A stretch of 64,000 nt of DNA from Alligator mississippiensis (Eukaryota > Chordata > Crocodylia > Alligatoridae). Both the position numbers and the translations under genes were made by a program. The notes under the pieces were generated by a model. That model was not told the origin of the DNA, ran no database searches, and saw only the letters and a program-made list of their open reading frames with translations. Below are positions 1 to 11,234 of the stretch, in pieces (within the stretch, counting starts at the first letter, position 1; the number at the start of each line of letters is the position of its first letter). The DNA is taken from positions 36,191,832 to 36,255,831 of the forward strand of contig NC_081830.1 of the NCBI RefSeq assembly GCF_030867095.1, written 5' to 3'.

Positions 1-723
1 AAGCATCACGGTAGTTCTGGCACTGGCATGGGATGGCACTGGTGGGAGCCCCATATCCCATTGGGGCTACATCACAGATGTTCTTCTTTCACTTCTTCCA
101 CTTCTTGGGCAGCACAGAGGCCATGCTTCTCACTGTCATGAGCTATGACTGCTACCTGGCCATGTGTTGGCCCCTGCACTACCCACTGCAGATGAACTGC
201 CAGCTCTGCTGGGCCCTGGTTGGCTTAGTGTGGGCAGTGGACAATTAGCTTCTTTCACCCTCTCCTCCATGCCCTCATGGTATCACGCCTCTCCTTCTGC
301 CATAAGTGACGCCTTGGGCACTTTTTCTGCTATGTGTTCCCTCTCCTTGAGCTCTCCTGCTGTGACATCCAGCTCAACCAAGTCCTCTTGGCTGGTGTCA
401 CTGGCTCCATCATCTTGGGCTGTTTGACTCTTACTGTTGTGTCCGATGCACTTATTCTGAGGACCATTCTGGGCATGCATTAAGCAGAGGGTCTGCGAAA
501 AACTTTCTCCACCTATGGGGCACACCTGACAGTGGCGGCCATCCACTATGTGTGCTCTGGGGCTATGTACCTGCAGCCAAATTCCCAGAGGTCTCTGGCT
601 ACTGACAGGCTTGTGACAGTGCTGTACACAGGCAACACGCCTGTCCTGAACCCCCTCATCTACACCCTGTGCAACAAGGAAGTCATGGCCACTCTGAGGT
701 GGATCGTAGCCAGGCAGGTGTGA
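1..723 (+). pseudogene. Class II olfactory receptor pseudogene, cut by the window edge
   Basis: Remnant of a seven-transmembrane odorant receptor. The first readable stretch (about 33-248) carries the end of TM3 and the second intracellular loop: a QMFFFHFFHFLGSTEAMLLT segment followed by MSYDCYLAMC, a variant of the MAYDRYVAIC motif in which the key Arg of DRY is Cys. The last stretch (about 510-723) gives TM6-TM7, with HLTVAAIHY and NPLIYTLCNKE (normally TLRNKE). The middle is broken by an in-frame TAG at 246-248 and by further frame changes, so no product of normal length (about 310 residues) can be made. The 5' end (TM1-TM2) lies beyond the window. The TM3 wording resembles OR10-type receptors, but the family is not secure. 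The same TAG occurs in the copy at 1811-2049. Confidence 0.85.
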
Positions 724-1810
724 GCAAATGAGATTCTAGGCCTTTCTCCTCAAGAAAGCACCTGCTGTTACCTGGGATTTTCTGCCTCAGAGGGCTGGGA
801 AATAAGACAGGATATTTTTCCTGTAGTGAGGACTGACTGCAGTTCAACCCAGTATGGGGGAACTGACCATTTCAGAGTATCTGGAACTTGCTACAGAGCC
901 TTGGGAGCACCTAATGCCAGTCTACCCAGAGAATGGGTAATGAGAACTTTCCTTTGCTAGCAATCATCATGTTGGTCCAACCCCACTGCTGGGGAACTGG
1001 TTGGCCTGACTTGCAGGGACTGGGACAAGGGGCCTAGCCCCCCACTACCTCAATATATATAACCCTGCTGAAGAGTACGTAGGTTGCATGACCTGAGTAG
1101 CCTCATTAGGTGTGCAAAGTCAACAGGTCAAGGGTCTGTTTGTATCCATTCGTTGATTTGGGCTTTCAGTGTAATGAGCCAAGGAGGAAAGAAGGGCATA
1201 AACCTTTGTGTCACTTACCTGATCTTCTTCTCATTAGCCCTCCCTTTCCAGTATTTTCCCCCCATTTGGATGGCACACAGGGGCTGCAGGAGACACATGT
1301 ATGGGGACTGGACAGTTCTATGTGAGGTGGTGTAAAGGGTGGGGGAGAGCCCAGGAAGACTCCAGTGCAGGGTGCCCCCTTTTGAGAGCCTTCTGGCTGT
1401 GGCTGATAATATCTTCACTAGTAAAAGACATCTGAAGCTGAGATTGAGGGGCACTGCCTGAAGTGGGGAGCAGTGGCAATCCTGGTGTCAGGCAATCCTG
1501 AGCGGCAGCAGCCAGCCAGCGATAGGATCTCCAGCCTGCGATCCAGAGGGGGAGACTCATGTCGCCATCCCTTCCAGACTGGGATAGAAGGTAGAAGCCC
1601 CAAGGTGGTGAGTTCTTAGATAGACACTGACCACTGACACCAAAAGACCCATGGGGCTTGTTGTTTGGGATGAGTTTGGAGTGTTATTTGTTATTTGGAG
1701 TGTTGTTGTTTGGGATGATATTTGATATTCGAAGTATTTTGTTATTTGTGGAACTTGATAATTTGGCCTATTTAATTGCTGGATTAATTAATAATTGATA
1801 GGGGAGTTAG
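724..1810. other. Gene-free interval between OR remnant and its copy
   Basis: I see no gene. Around 1,655-1,765 there is a short degenerate tandem repeat built on TTGTTTGGGATGA and TTATTTGGAGTGT words. The rest is unassigned sequence without recognisable coding or transposon signature. Confidence 0.5.
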
Positions 1811-2049
1811 CAGCACAGAGGCCATGCTTCTCACTGTCATAAGCTATGACTGCTACCTGGCCATATGTTGGCCCCTGCACTACCCACTGCAGATGAACTG
1901 CCAGCTCTGCTGGACCCTGGTTGTCTTAGTGTGGACTGTGGACAATTAGCTTTTTTCACTCTCTCCTCCATGCCCTCATGGTATCATGCCTCTCCTTCTG
2001 CCATAAGTGACGCTTTGGGCACTTTTTCTGCTATGTGTTCCCTCTCCTT
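1811..2049 (+). pseudogene. OR pseudogene fragment duplicated from 110-348
   Basis: This 239-bp block aligns without gaps to 110-348, starting at CAGCACAGAGG and ending at CCCTCTCCTT, with roughly a dozen substitutions. It carries the same in-frame TAG after the GTGGAC codons, so the copy was made after the parent had already lost function. Only the TM3-TM4 part of a receptor is present. Sequence homology stops abruptly on both sides, which fits a short segmental copy rather than a whole-gene duplication. Confidence 0.85.
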
Positions 2050-2349
2050 CATTTTTTGGTTACCTTCAATAAACTGTTATATTGGTTAAAACATGAACTT
2101 ATAATGAACTTTAACATGCAAACATTCACACTTTAAGTGCCCATAGTAGGGTCTAAGTGTAACATCTAACTTCACCCTAAGTCTAATCAAGGTACACAGA
2201 CTAGGCATTCCCCCTCCTTGTCTCCCTTGAAGGGCTTGAGCCAGGAAATGTACTAAGAAGACTCCTGCTTGATCAGGTTCCACACAAACTGCTATGGCAT
2301 GAGTTGCTTCCTTTAGAAACATGACCTGCATCCAGGCATTTTGTTGTAG

Positions 2350-2520
2350 TGGCATTGTTTTTACAGCACTCAGTCAGGATTTGCAAGCTCTTGGTTCAAT
2401 ACCCTCCTCTCTCTAAGAAGGTTCTCTTACCTGGGAGAATACCCTAACTGCTAGACTCCATAGTAGTCCAGAGTGATGGGCACTCCACCTTTCTTACTGA
2501 TACCACAACTCTATGCAGGA
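2350..2520 (+). repeat. tRNA-derived SINE remnant (probable)
   Basis: A B-box-like word TTGGTTCAATACCC lies about 35 bases after a TAGTGGCATTG A-box-like word, the spacing expected of a tRNA-derived pol III promoter. The following CTGGGAGAATACCCTAACTGC segment resembles a SINE body. It is old and degenerate, and the family is not assigned. Confidence 0.3.
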
Positions 2521-2829
2521 AAAAATGAAAATTCCAAATTCTCAATCTAAATCTACTGTAAACTATGAATCTCCTTGAACCTTTCACTAGGAAACAGGAT
2601 CTCCAGGACTCACCTCACTCTTCCAGCTTCCCATTTTTGCAATAAATGTGCTCCAAAATCCACTTGCATGTTTAGATTTGCTTGAAAATGCTGAGCATTC
2701 CCCATATAGGCCATTGTTCAGGACCCTCAGCAATTGCTTTCCTAGAGGCAGGGCAGCCAAATGCTTTACGGACTCCAAAATCTGAACCCATAAGCGCAAA
2801 GAAGTAATGTTAAGGTTGTAGATTCATCT

Positions 2830-3140
2830 CAGTAAATATTAAACATTCACTAAACTTATGCTACAGAAACTATAACATTTGCAGAGTTACTCCATGGATC
2901 ATTGAATTTACAAATATTGTTTCTATAGATACAATAGAGTTACCAATGGGTTTCTCCCAAGACAATGTTTAACTATCCAAGAATTACTAGAAAGTTATTA
3001 TAAATTCCTACATAAAATTTTACTGGGTTTCTACAAGATTTTATGTATAATTAAGAGTTGCACTGTAGATACGACAGTAATAACAGTTATGGCATAGGTA
3101 CTGCATGTTTATACATAATAGGAAGGTACTGTAATAGGGT
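2830..3140. repeat. Degenerate AGTTACTCCATAGAT-type repeat tract
   Basis: Words such as GAGTTACTCCATGGAT, ATAGATACAATAGAGTTACC and GTAGATACGACAG recur at irregular spacing of about 20-25 bases. The same vocabulary occurs at 6,340-6,660, 26,390-26,620 and 35,240-35,400, so it is a dispersed degenerate minisatellite-like family rather than chance. Confidence 0.4.
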
Positions 3141-3195
3141 TGGAGTGTTGAAGGTCCCCTGTCTGTGAGAACAATAATATCCCAGTCTGTCACTT

Positions 3196-3580
3196 CACAC
3201 CCTGACTCTGTGAGGGTGGATGGATGTATCCTGGCAGTTGAGAAGCTGGTAGGTTACAAAACCATCAGCTATGCGTCCCAGATCAACACAGTGTCAATGA
3301 TTTTCTTGAGCTCCTCAAACTTTTGAATCAAGTGGAGCAGGGTGTCATTAGAGGAGACTTCATCACCATAATGCCACTATGATTGAACAGCCCACCCATA
3401 AGGACCCTGCTGTCCAAGATCCCCACCTTTCTCAGTGATAAAATAGCTGAAGACCTGGCTTGTTTTGGTAAGATAACCATCCCTATTTGTAGAATCTCAG
3501 TTGGCTGCACAACACCCAAGTTCAAGCATATCCTGTTCTTCAGGAGCCAGGCCTTTAGGATAGGAGCAAGTCCTTGAGAA
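3196..3580 (+). mobile_element. LINE ORF1-like fragment (Tx1-type RNA-binding region)
   Basis: The conceptual product around 3,350-3,577 contains GDFITIMPL, a stop, then IRTLLSKIPTFLSDKIAEDL, CFGKI, GCTTPKFKHILFFRSQ. The pattern (V-L-S-x-x-P-x-F-x-S-D-x-I, F-G-K-I, G-C-x-x-P-x-x-K-H-x-x-x-F-R-x-Q) matches the conserved region preceding the CCHC knuckles in ORF1 proteins of Tx1-group LINEs and in ZCCHC3-like proteins, as I recall them. It is interrupted by at least one stop and has no downstream reverse transcriptase. The assignment is from memory of motif wording. Confidence 0.4.
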
Positions 3581-3589
3581 CCACCCTGT

Positions 3590-5089
3590 GATATGTTGTG
3601 GCAGGGTACTGTTGGTGCCTGCCACTTTATGGACTGAGCCAAGCAGCCAGCAGGTGGTTGATTGCGGTGGACATTTTAGAACTCTCACCGTCTATATAAA
3701 CAGAGCAGTTCCCTGCTGGCAGGCCAGCCAGAAACATTGCTTGGCTGCAAGGCTGTATGCAACACCATGGAGGCAAGGGCAGGAGCTGTAGGGGATGGTC
3801 AGAGGCTCCTGGTCCTGGGCATGACCTAAAACTGTACCCCGCCGGGAGTGGGTGGCCTGGTGGGGCTCTCAGTGGCGTGGGAGCCTCCAGGAAATGCCAG
3901 GCCAGTTATCAGCCCAGTGAAAAGTGGGTCGGGGCACCTTAATAACCCCAGCTCCTACAACCAGTTGAGTTACCCCCTAGTAGGGTCCAGAAGGCAGACC
4001 CAGGAGGGAGAGTGGGACTATAGACTCAGAAGCCTGACTTGAAATCCCTTGACTAGTCAATGCTGGGGTCAGGACCGGAGTATCAAAGGGCCAAGGGCCC
4101 ACTGTGAGGGACGCCCAGAGCTGAGGACCTGGGGTTCCAACTGGCCTGGAGGTAAGACCAGGGCCTGTGTAGCCAAAAGTCCTGAGGGGATCACACCCGT
4201 AAGAGGGAACAGCTCAGGGAGCTGGCAAGCCAGAATGAAAGCAGAGTAGGCCGCCTGAGTGGAGGGATCTTGTAGGAGTTTGGACTGGAGGATTCTGGGG
4301 CCCAGTGTGGGGCCGGTGAGCTTAAGCTCCATGGATGCCATCTGCAAGACTTGGGCTGCAGTGTAGGGGAGGAATGGAGGCACAGATAGCATCCCCTGGC
4401 ATTGGGGCAAAAAAAATGGGCAGCCTCCTGCCTAATTAACAACTTAATTAGATATCATCAAGGCATGGCAGGAGAGAAGGTGGATGATTGGCCCAGAACA
4501 GGTGGGCGGGGCATTGGTAGATCAGCCCCGAAAAGGCCCCCCGTTACACATGTGCTAGGTGAACATTGGTATGTGGTATCTCTCTCCATGAAACAGGCCA
4601 TGTACTTTGGCTGCACTAATCCCACCCATCCATCCCTCACATCCCATTCTGGAGAAATCCTAGTTACTACTGCTGGGGCAGAAAGCTGAGAAGAGGGAGA
4701 ACCTACCTCAGTCAGCCTTTCTGCTCCCCCTGGACCTTTCTTCTGCTGTTCCTAGGGAGCTGAGCACTTCCCTTCTCACCCCCTAACAACTGGGAGACAC
4801 CCCAGGTCCTACTGAGGGCATACCCAGCCCTGTCCTGATAGTGCTGCTTAAAATGGGGGTGAGGTAGAGCCTATCTGACTTCTCCTGTAGCCTATGAGGT
4901 AATAAAGGAAACCATCAGCTTTTTTCCTCAATCCCCAGCTGTCTGAGCCCAGGAATAGTGAGATGGGAAGTTGGACTGTGGGAGTGATAAGTTCAAATCC
5001 TCTTAGGTAGAGAATGAAACTAATTTCTCCCCCATCCTAAGTGAGTGATGTAACTGTCAGGTCATTGAACAAACCCTTTTTCTTCAATG
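3590..5089. other. Gene-free GC-rich interval, possible old LTR promoter
   Basis: No credible gene. A TATA-like TCTATATAAACAG at 3,691-3,703 follows a short inverted repeat (GTGGCAGG ... CCTGCCAC, about 3,599-3,630), and an AATAAA occurs near 4,902. This is the outline of an old LTR, but I found no convincing ends or target duplication. AAGTTCAAATCCT near 4,990 is a B-box-like SINE trace. Confidence 0.3.
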
Positions 5090-5094
5090 TCAAT

Positions 5095-6113
5095 TGTAAC
5101 AGGGTTCCTGACCAGAGCCCTGTTACTTGGAGAAAATACCCGTAGCTGGCAGTCATGATGCCCAGGCAGGGGCGGGGGGAGAGATTCCCCATGCCACCGG
5201 TAAGCCAATGGGACCTGGCTTCTGGGAATATAGGGAGGACAAGGCCCCGGAAAAGATGCCTTTGGGCACTGAGAGAGAGAGAGAGGTTGCCCAAAACCCC
5301 AGAAAAAGATGGCCCCTAAAATGTGGAGCTGAGACCCAGAGAGATGCAGGGAAGGGACTGTATGGCTGCCAGATCAGTAAAGATGCTCGATACCTGCAAC
5401 AGAACTCCAGCTGCCGTGGTGAGTTAGAAGAGGGAAGAAGTCGCAGGTCTGGGCAGTGAAGGGGCAAGGCGTCCCACAATAAAGTCTTGATTCCCAGTTG
5501 GGACCCGAAAGGGAAGCAGGCAATGACCCCAGAGCAAAGGGGTAGACAGCCAGGACCCTCCATGCCGGCACGGGAAGCAAGGGAGCTCCCGGAGACGACC
5601 TGGCACAAAACACAGGGAGGCGGAGAGAGACACGGTGAACCTCTGCTGCTAATAAGGCAATTAGGAGGCAATAAGCCAAGCCCAAGCAGGAGTGGCTCGC
5701 GCCCAGGGGAGCTCAGTCAGGACTTTAAGGTTCCATTACCCGCAGAAAGGGGACAGCTGGGACTGCTCCTTTGCTGTAATTGGCACATAAAAGGCACCAC
5801 TCACGCAAGCTGCTAAGAAGGCAATAGGCATCGCAGGACTCCAGCCAGTACTTACCCTTAGAACTGTGAAGCCGGCAATCCTCTCTGGAATATGAGGGTG
5901 ATTGAGGAGGCAAGTGGGACGGGCTGCTGCCTGTGCTCCGGACCGCTGTAAAAGAAAGACGAAAGAATAAAGCACCTGGAATCATGTGACATGTCAAGCA
6001 TTATTACTCCGTGGGTACCTACTAACATTCCACCTCTTTCCTTCCTTAGTAAGATCAAAATCATGGCAGGAAAGAACCAGAGGAATGAGTGGTACCCCGC
6101 AGACTCAATATCA
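5095..6113 (+). mobile_element. Probable solo LTR (fossil), 1.0 kb
   Basis: Begins TGTAACAGGG and ends ATATCA, the TG...CA rule for LTRs, and is flanked on both sides by TCAAT (5,090-5,094 and 6,114-6,118), a 5-bp target duplication. A TATA-like CATAAAAGGC at 5,786-5,795 is followed 170 bases later by AATAAA at 5,966-5,971, the promoter-then-polyadenylation order expected on the plus strand. The first bases contain a short inverted repeat GTAACAGGG ... CCCTGTTAC. No internal region is attached. The 3' end rests on the target-duplication match, so it is less certain than the 5' end. Confidence 0.5.
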
Positions 6114-6239
6114 TCAATCAATTGTAAGCTGGTCTTTTCCTGTGACTAACATGATTTTTGGTAATGGAATAGACTCAGTGCACAGGTGGGAACGTGATCT
6201 AAGTAAGCTGCAAAAATGTCCCATACACAACTACTTTTA

Positions 6240-6731
6240 GACATGTAAGTGGCACTTGGAAGCCTTTAGGTAAAATATGATTTTAACCCACATGTTTACA
6301 GCTATTACAACTATTTACACCCTCTCCCTTCCTTCCCCCTGCCCCATACTATAAAGTAAGTTACTGCATGGCTTATATAGAGTTAGTATATAGCTCTACT
6401 CAGGAGATACTAAAGTTACTGTTAGGTTCCTCATAAAATACTGTACAGACACTGTATATATTACAGAGGTACTCCAAGGACACAGAAATTTTGTCAATAA
6501 GTTATGCAAAATAATTATATACAAAGATACGAATCACAGCAAAATTACACTACAGATATTACCAAGTTAGTCCCCAGAAATTATCAAATTGCTACATCAT
6601 TACTCCATACATACTTCAGCAGTGCTCCACAGTTACTTCATAGACTTTACACCATGACTAGAAGGCAACTCTGGAGTAAGTTCAACCTCAGCTTTTCCCC
6701 AGACTTCAACAATATTCCATTCCTAACACAT
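6240..6731. repeat. Degenerate repeat tract in the 3' flank of the OR4-like pseudogene
   Basis: Rich in words such as TTACTGCATGGCTTATATAGAGTTA, ATTACAGAGGTACTCC and CACAGTTACTTCATAGACTT. The tract aligns loosely with 26,390-27,070, the 3' flank of the intact OR4-like gene, so the flank and the gene were duplicated together. Confidence 0.5.
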
Positions 6732-7697
6732 CACATTCTGACACACTTCTTTTTCCTTCTCCAGAGCCCAATTACCCAACAGCCTCTTCATGGCACTGAG
6801 GATCTCCCTGTTCCTTAATGTGTAGATCATAGGATTCACAAGGGGAAAGACCACAGTGTGAAGCATGGCCACCACCTTGTCCATGCAGAAGCTACAGAAG
6901 GCCTGGCAGTAGATGTAGATGACTGGGCCAAACATGACAAAGACAATGATAATATGGGTGACACAAGTGGAGGCCACTTTGCTCTTTCCATAGGAGGAAC
7001 CTCCCCTCAACTGGACCAACAGGGCCCCATAGGAGATCAGCAGAAGCAGGAAACACACCAGTTTTGTGACTCCACTGTTGACAAACATCACAAACTCTAT
7101 CAGGTTGGTGTTGGTACAGGCCAGTTTAACCAACTAAGTGATGTCATAGAAGAAGTTGTCCAGTGGACTGGGGCCATGGACTGGGGCCACAAAAGGGAAG
7201 ATGGACAATAAGAATGACTTAGATGATGGAGCGAATGAAACCTCCTGCCCATGAAGCTCCCACCAGGGCCCAGCAATCACCAACCCCCTGTTCACCATAC
7301 TGCTGTAGTGCAGGGGCTTGCAAATGGCCAAGTATCTGTCAAAGATCATGCCCATGAATAGGTTGATCTCAGACCCCCCCTAGAAAGTGGAGGAAGAAAA
7401 GCTGGGCCCTGCAACCTTTGTAGGAGATGACCTTGTGGTGAGAGATGAAGTGGACCAGCATCTTTGGAGGGGTGATGAAGCAGTAGCAAATGTCCAGAAA
7501 GGCCAGACTAGCCAGAAAGAAATACATGGAGGAGCCCAGAGGGGTCACACTGGATGGTGAGGATGATAAAGACATTCCCAGGCAGAACAACAACATAGAA
7601 AATAAAGAAAAAGATAAAGAGGGAGAGCTGGACCTCTCTGGTGTGCGATAAGCCAAGCAGTACAAACTCTGTCACCTCTATGCTGTTCCCATGTTCC
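6732..7697 (-). pseudogene. Family-4-like olfactory receptor pseudogene
   Basis: Near full-length but broken paralogue of the intact receptor at 27,078-28,013. From the minus-strand 5' side: [18 protein letters not shown] aligns with [18 protein letters not shown] of the intact gene, so the ATG has become TTG at about 7,695-7,697. After TM1 and the [10 protein letters not shown] segment the frame shifts (around 7,540). TM2-TM3 continue in other frames, with a GMIFDRYLAICKPLHY stretch near 7,320-7,355 (normally MAFDRY). An in-frame stop lies at about 7,134-7,136, just before VKLACTNTN. TM5-TM7 are open (KVASTCVTHI, NPMIYTLRNRE) and end at about 6,723. At least one stop, more than one frame change and loss of the start make it non-functional. 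A CR1 copy lies immediately beyond the 5' end. Confidence 0.9.
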
Positions 7698-7714
7698 AAC
7701 AGATGCATCTCAAG

Positions 7715-8270
7715 TAAAACTAAGGAAGTGATACTCCCGCTGTACTCAGTAGTAGTAAGCCTGCAGTTGGAGTACTGCGTCCAGTTTTGGGCACTGCACT
7801 TCAATAAGGAAGTGGAAAAACTTGAGAGGAACCAGAAAAGAGCCACCCGTATGATCAGGGACTTGCAAGGCAAGCCATACGAGTAAAGGCTGAGGGACTT
7901 GGGCCTCTTTTGCCTAAAGAAGAGAAGATTGAGAGGGGACTTGATACCGGCTTACTGCTATATCAGAGGAGCTTGGTGAACAGCTGTTCACTAGGGCACC
8001 CCCAGCGAAGACCAGGACCAGTGGATACAAACTCCTGGAAGGCTGCTTCAGGCTTAATACCAGGAAAAACTCCTTCACAGTCAGGGTGTCCAGACTGTGG
8101 AATAAGCTCCATCCAGAGGTGATGCAGTCACCTACCCTGGAGGTTTTTAAGAGGAGACAAGACAGTCACCTCACTGGGGTCACCTAACCCCAGTTGTCTT
8201 CCTGCCTAGAGCAGGGGGCCTGGACCCGATTATCTGCAAGTTCCCTTCCAGCCCCTAACAATCTATTAAT
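7715..8270 (+). mobile_element. CR1 LINE 3' fragment
   Basis: Encodes the end of CR1 ORF2: LQLEYCVQFWALHF, then KLERNQKRATRMIRDLQGKPY and [15 protein letters not shown], all hallmark phrases of the CR1 reverse-transcriptase C-terminus, followed by a 3' UTR with GGGGCCTGGACCCGATTAT-like wording. Several stops and frame changes. The 5' truncation point lies within about 20 bases of the lost start codon of the OR pseudogene at 6,732-7,697. Confidence 0.85.
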
Positions 8271-8902
8271 CCTGTCAGTGCAGAGCCCTGTAACAACACA
8301 GGAGGATTATTGTAATAATTTATTAGGCCTGAGAATGTAGAGTCAAATGTCAGGCAATAGGTTAGTTCCATCATTTGACGATTGCACATACCTTGACAAA
8401 GAAAAGGGTCCCTGGTGTGCACAGTGCTGCACAGACCCTAACTGAGACTCTCTCTGTATTATTCCAGGAGTTCCAGACTCCACTGTAATTGCAGCTGGGT
8501 TGGGGGCAGATTCTTTCTGAGTTCAAACACATACGGAGATACAAGGTCTTACCCACCACCATGCAGTATGTTGTGGCCACCTGAGCTAGCTCTGAATGGA
8601 GTGTAAGTTCCAAAACCTGACTGAGAAGTAGGTAAGCACTCAGGCACTTACCCATACAGTGCTCTATTCTGTCAGAGGTCCACGGCCAGCAGCTCCTGAA
8701 TTAGCCGAGGTGAAGCAGTTGAAGATACAGCTACAAGACTGATAGTCACTGCAGGGAAAGCACCATAGGGAAACCCTTGATTTGAACCCTTCTCTCATTC
8801 TTTTTTTGTGTTATACTTTCAGTTATTATTGTCTTCAGCTATTCATTTGTTATTCATTTGCATACTAATGCAATCATTTATTTATGTATGTATTTATCCA
8901 TT
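8271..8902. other. Gene-free interval
   Basis: Nothing recognised. The right half is AT-rich and leads into TTATTTATGTATG-type low-complexity sequence just before the hAT MITE. Confidence 0.5.
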
Positions 8903-8910
8903 AAGTAAAG

Positions 8911-9408
8911 AAGGGGTCTAAAACTCACCTCATGAACTAGGCCAGACCCAAACTGTAGGGCTTCTTGCAGACCAGATCCAGCCCAGAACATACAATAGCA
9001 GGGGCAGCAGCTCTGACTCCAGCCCAGGGCATGTGGCAGCAGTAGCAGCAGCTCCAACTTTAGCCCCAGCAGCAGAAAGTCTGGTTTCTGTGTTGTGCTC
9101 CTTGCCAGAGCCAAAGCTGCCACTGCCACCACATACCCTGTGCTGCAGTACCAGCTCTGGCTTTGCTATGAAGCATCAAGAAATGATGGCTCCAACATAG
9201 GGTGGCCGAAGAGGTAGGGCCACAGCACTAGGGATGGGTAAAGTGGCTGTAGATTGACCAGGACTGTATCAGTCCTCACTTGCCCTCATGCCACTAATTG
9301 CCATGCCCACCAAGTCCCAAGTCCCCTGGATTCTGTAGCATGCCATGCCCCTCAACCCCACCCCAGCAGGCCTGATCCAGCCCATGGGCCCTATGTTTGA
9401 TACCTCTG
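8911..9408. mobile_element. hAT-type MITE with 8-bp target duplication
   Basis: Terminal inverted repeats read AAGGGGTCTAAAACTCACCT on the left and, reverse-complemented on the right, CAGAGGTATCAAACATAGGG, close to the CAGGGGTCTCAAACT ends of hAT non-autonomous elements. Both subterminal parts carry the mirrored GGCCAGAC / CAGATCCAGCCC wording common in these elements. The flanks are AAGTAAAG (8,903-8,910) and GAGTAAAG (9,409-9,416), 7 of 8 identical, as expected for a hAT 8-bp duplication. No transposase. Confidence 0.75.
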
Positions 9409-9416
9409 GAGTAAAG

Positions 9417-10400
9417 CTCCTTCCTTCCTTCCTTTATGGGTACATTGCTACATTTCTGCATTTGGTCCTTCATTTTTAATATCATATTTATGACATTCAG
9501 TTTTTTAATATATCCTTTTTATCTATTCAACTCATTAATTTGTTTAAGTAGAACATTTGTATTCCTTTGTGTATTTATTCCGTCACATACTTCTCTCTGA
9601 ATAGTTCACTAAACCCATTCCCTGCCACTGGAGGGGTTCAAAGTACTGGGGGTACCCCCCATGCTCTCCTGCTCTTTTCCTGTGGCATTTTCTTTTAGAT
9701 CTATGGGCTGTGCCCTAAAGATGCTAAATTTGCTTCTGGATCTCATGAGTGTTCTTGTGGATATTTGATTTGGCATCCATTACATGGTTGCCTGCAACTG
9801 CAGGGAACTGCACTGGATGTTGGTCAGTCTTTCCCTCATATATGTATGTATGTATGTATTCTTGTATTTATTCCTAGAGGTATTCATTCCTCTTGTATTC
9901 ATTCCTTTGGGGACATGCTGAATTAAGGATTTATTAAGTCTTTCATCTATTAATTTAATGATTGATTCAGTCCTTTATACTTGTCATTATTCAGTCAATT
10001 ATTCCCATATGTGCCTATTAATTTGCAAACCAATTCTCTGTCCAATCATGTATCTCTCACTTTTTTATACTTTCACATATTTATTCCTACATTTATTATA
10101 TTATATAATGTATTGATTTGCAATAACTATGTGTACTTTATTTACTAATATATATGAGAAATATAAATGTATTCATTTATATATAATTTATTTCTTATAT
10201 ACAATTACAGGTAAAGAAATATTCAACATTCCTTCCTCTGTAGTTGTATATATGCCTTTATTTATTCTTAGATATATTCACCACTCCTTCATTTGCAATT
10301 ACAGCATTTTGGCCAGGTTTTCATTCATTCATTCATTCATTCATTTAAACATTCATTTAAATAAATAACATTTAAAAATAAGATTTAAAGAATTAAAAGA
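9417..10400. repeat. AT-rich degenerate (ATTC/ATTT)n tract with short microsatellites
   Basis: The tract is dominated by TATTCATTC, TTTATTCCT and TATTTATT words, with local perfect runs: a (TATG)n run near 9,841-9,860 and an (ATTC)n run near 10,320-10,346. No gene signal. It looks like a large, decayed tetranucleotide array. Confidence 0.65.
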
Positions 10401-10754
10401 TTCGACATGAGACAACAGTATAATGAGCCCGGATGAGTCAGTGGAGCCAGAGGTTGGAATTCAGGCTGGAGCTGCCCCTGCCTCCCCTCTTCCCTCCCCC
10501 ACCACAAATATGGGTCCCTGGCAGCGGGTGGGTGGGAGGTAGGGAGGGACACCTGCTTCCCTCAGGGCAGGGGTCTGCGCCACCCCCTACCCACTTCCCC
10601 CAAGAAGCCCCATCCTCACCTGGGCTCTAGGCAGGGGAAGCTGCTCCCTGGTCTCGACTCTGCTGGCCTGAGATAAGTTAAAGGGTATGTCTGATGTTTC
10701 TGCCATTGTGCCTGGTAGTTGTATGAGAAGGTTATTCATTAGGTTTTAAAAATA
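10401..10754. other. GC-rich gene-free patch
   Basis: C-rich and G-rich runs around 10,470-10,640 without a recognised motif. No gene or transposon end was found. Confidence 0.4.
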
Positions 10755-10848
10755 GATTATACAGACACTTGTGTAGCATGGGCAGCAGGATGGACTAGAT
10801 GACCTCCTCAGGGCCCTTCCACCTGTACTTTTCTATGATTCACTGAAC
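10755..10848 (+). mobile_element. CR1 3' tail fragment
   Basis: GGATGGACTAGATGACCTCC, AGGGCCCTTCCACCT and TTTTCTATGATTC are the terminal phrases of CR1 3' UTRs. Only about 95 bases remain. Confidence 0.7.
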
Positions 10849-11230
10849 AGTAACTGCGCATAAACTCTTGCAGGTTCAGGCACGTATACAACTGGATAAT
10901 TATGCACTGTGGGATAGTGCGTATAATGGAGTAGAGGCAGGTGAGGGGCAGATATTTTGGTTATCAATGTTGAAACTTAAGTAAGAAAAAAGAGTTATGG
11001 TTCAGAATGAAAATCAAAGTAATATCTTAGTAAATAAATTTGAAGGAAAATCCCTTGTGGACTTTTTTTTTTCCCAGTTGAGAGATCTTTGGAAAATCTG
11101 TTATTTTTTTTTAAATGATTTAAAATAAATCTATAAATGAAAAGTTGCTTCAAAGTAAACTATCAAGTATTTTGCTTAAAAAGTATTAAATTTAGCAAAT
11201 TGGATTTTATAGAAACTTTAGACCTTTTTC
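10849..11230. other. Gene-free AT-rich interval
   Basis: No features recognised. A T-rich run near 11,065-11,120 precedes the CR1 insertion. Confidence 0.5.
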
Positions 11231-11234
11231 ATAG

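Noticed and set aside
5153-5671. 172-codon minus-strand open frame
   Set aside because: Lies in the probable LTR, with low-complexity Ser/Leu/Pro composition and no motif.
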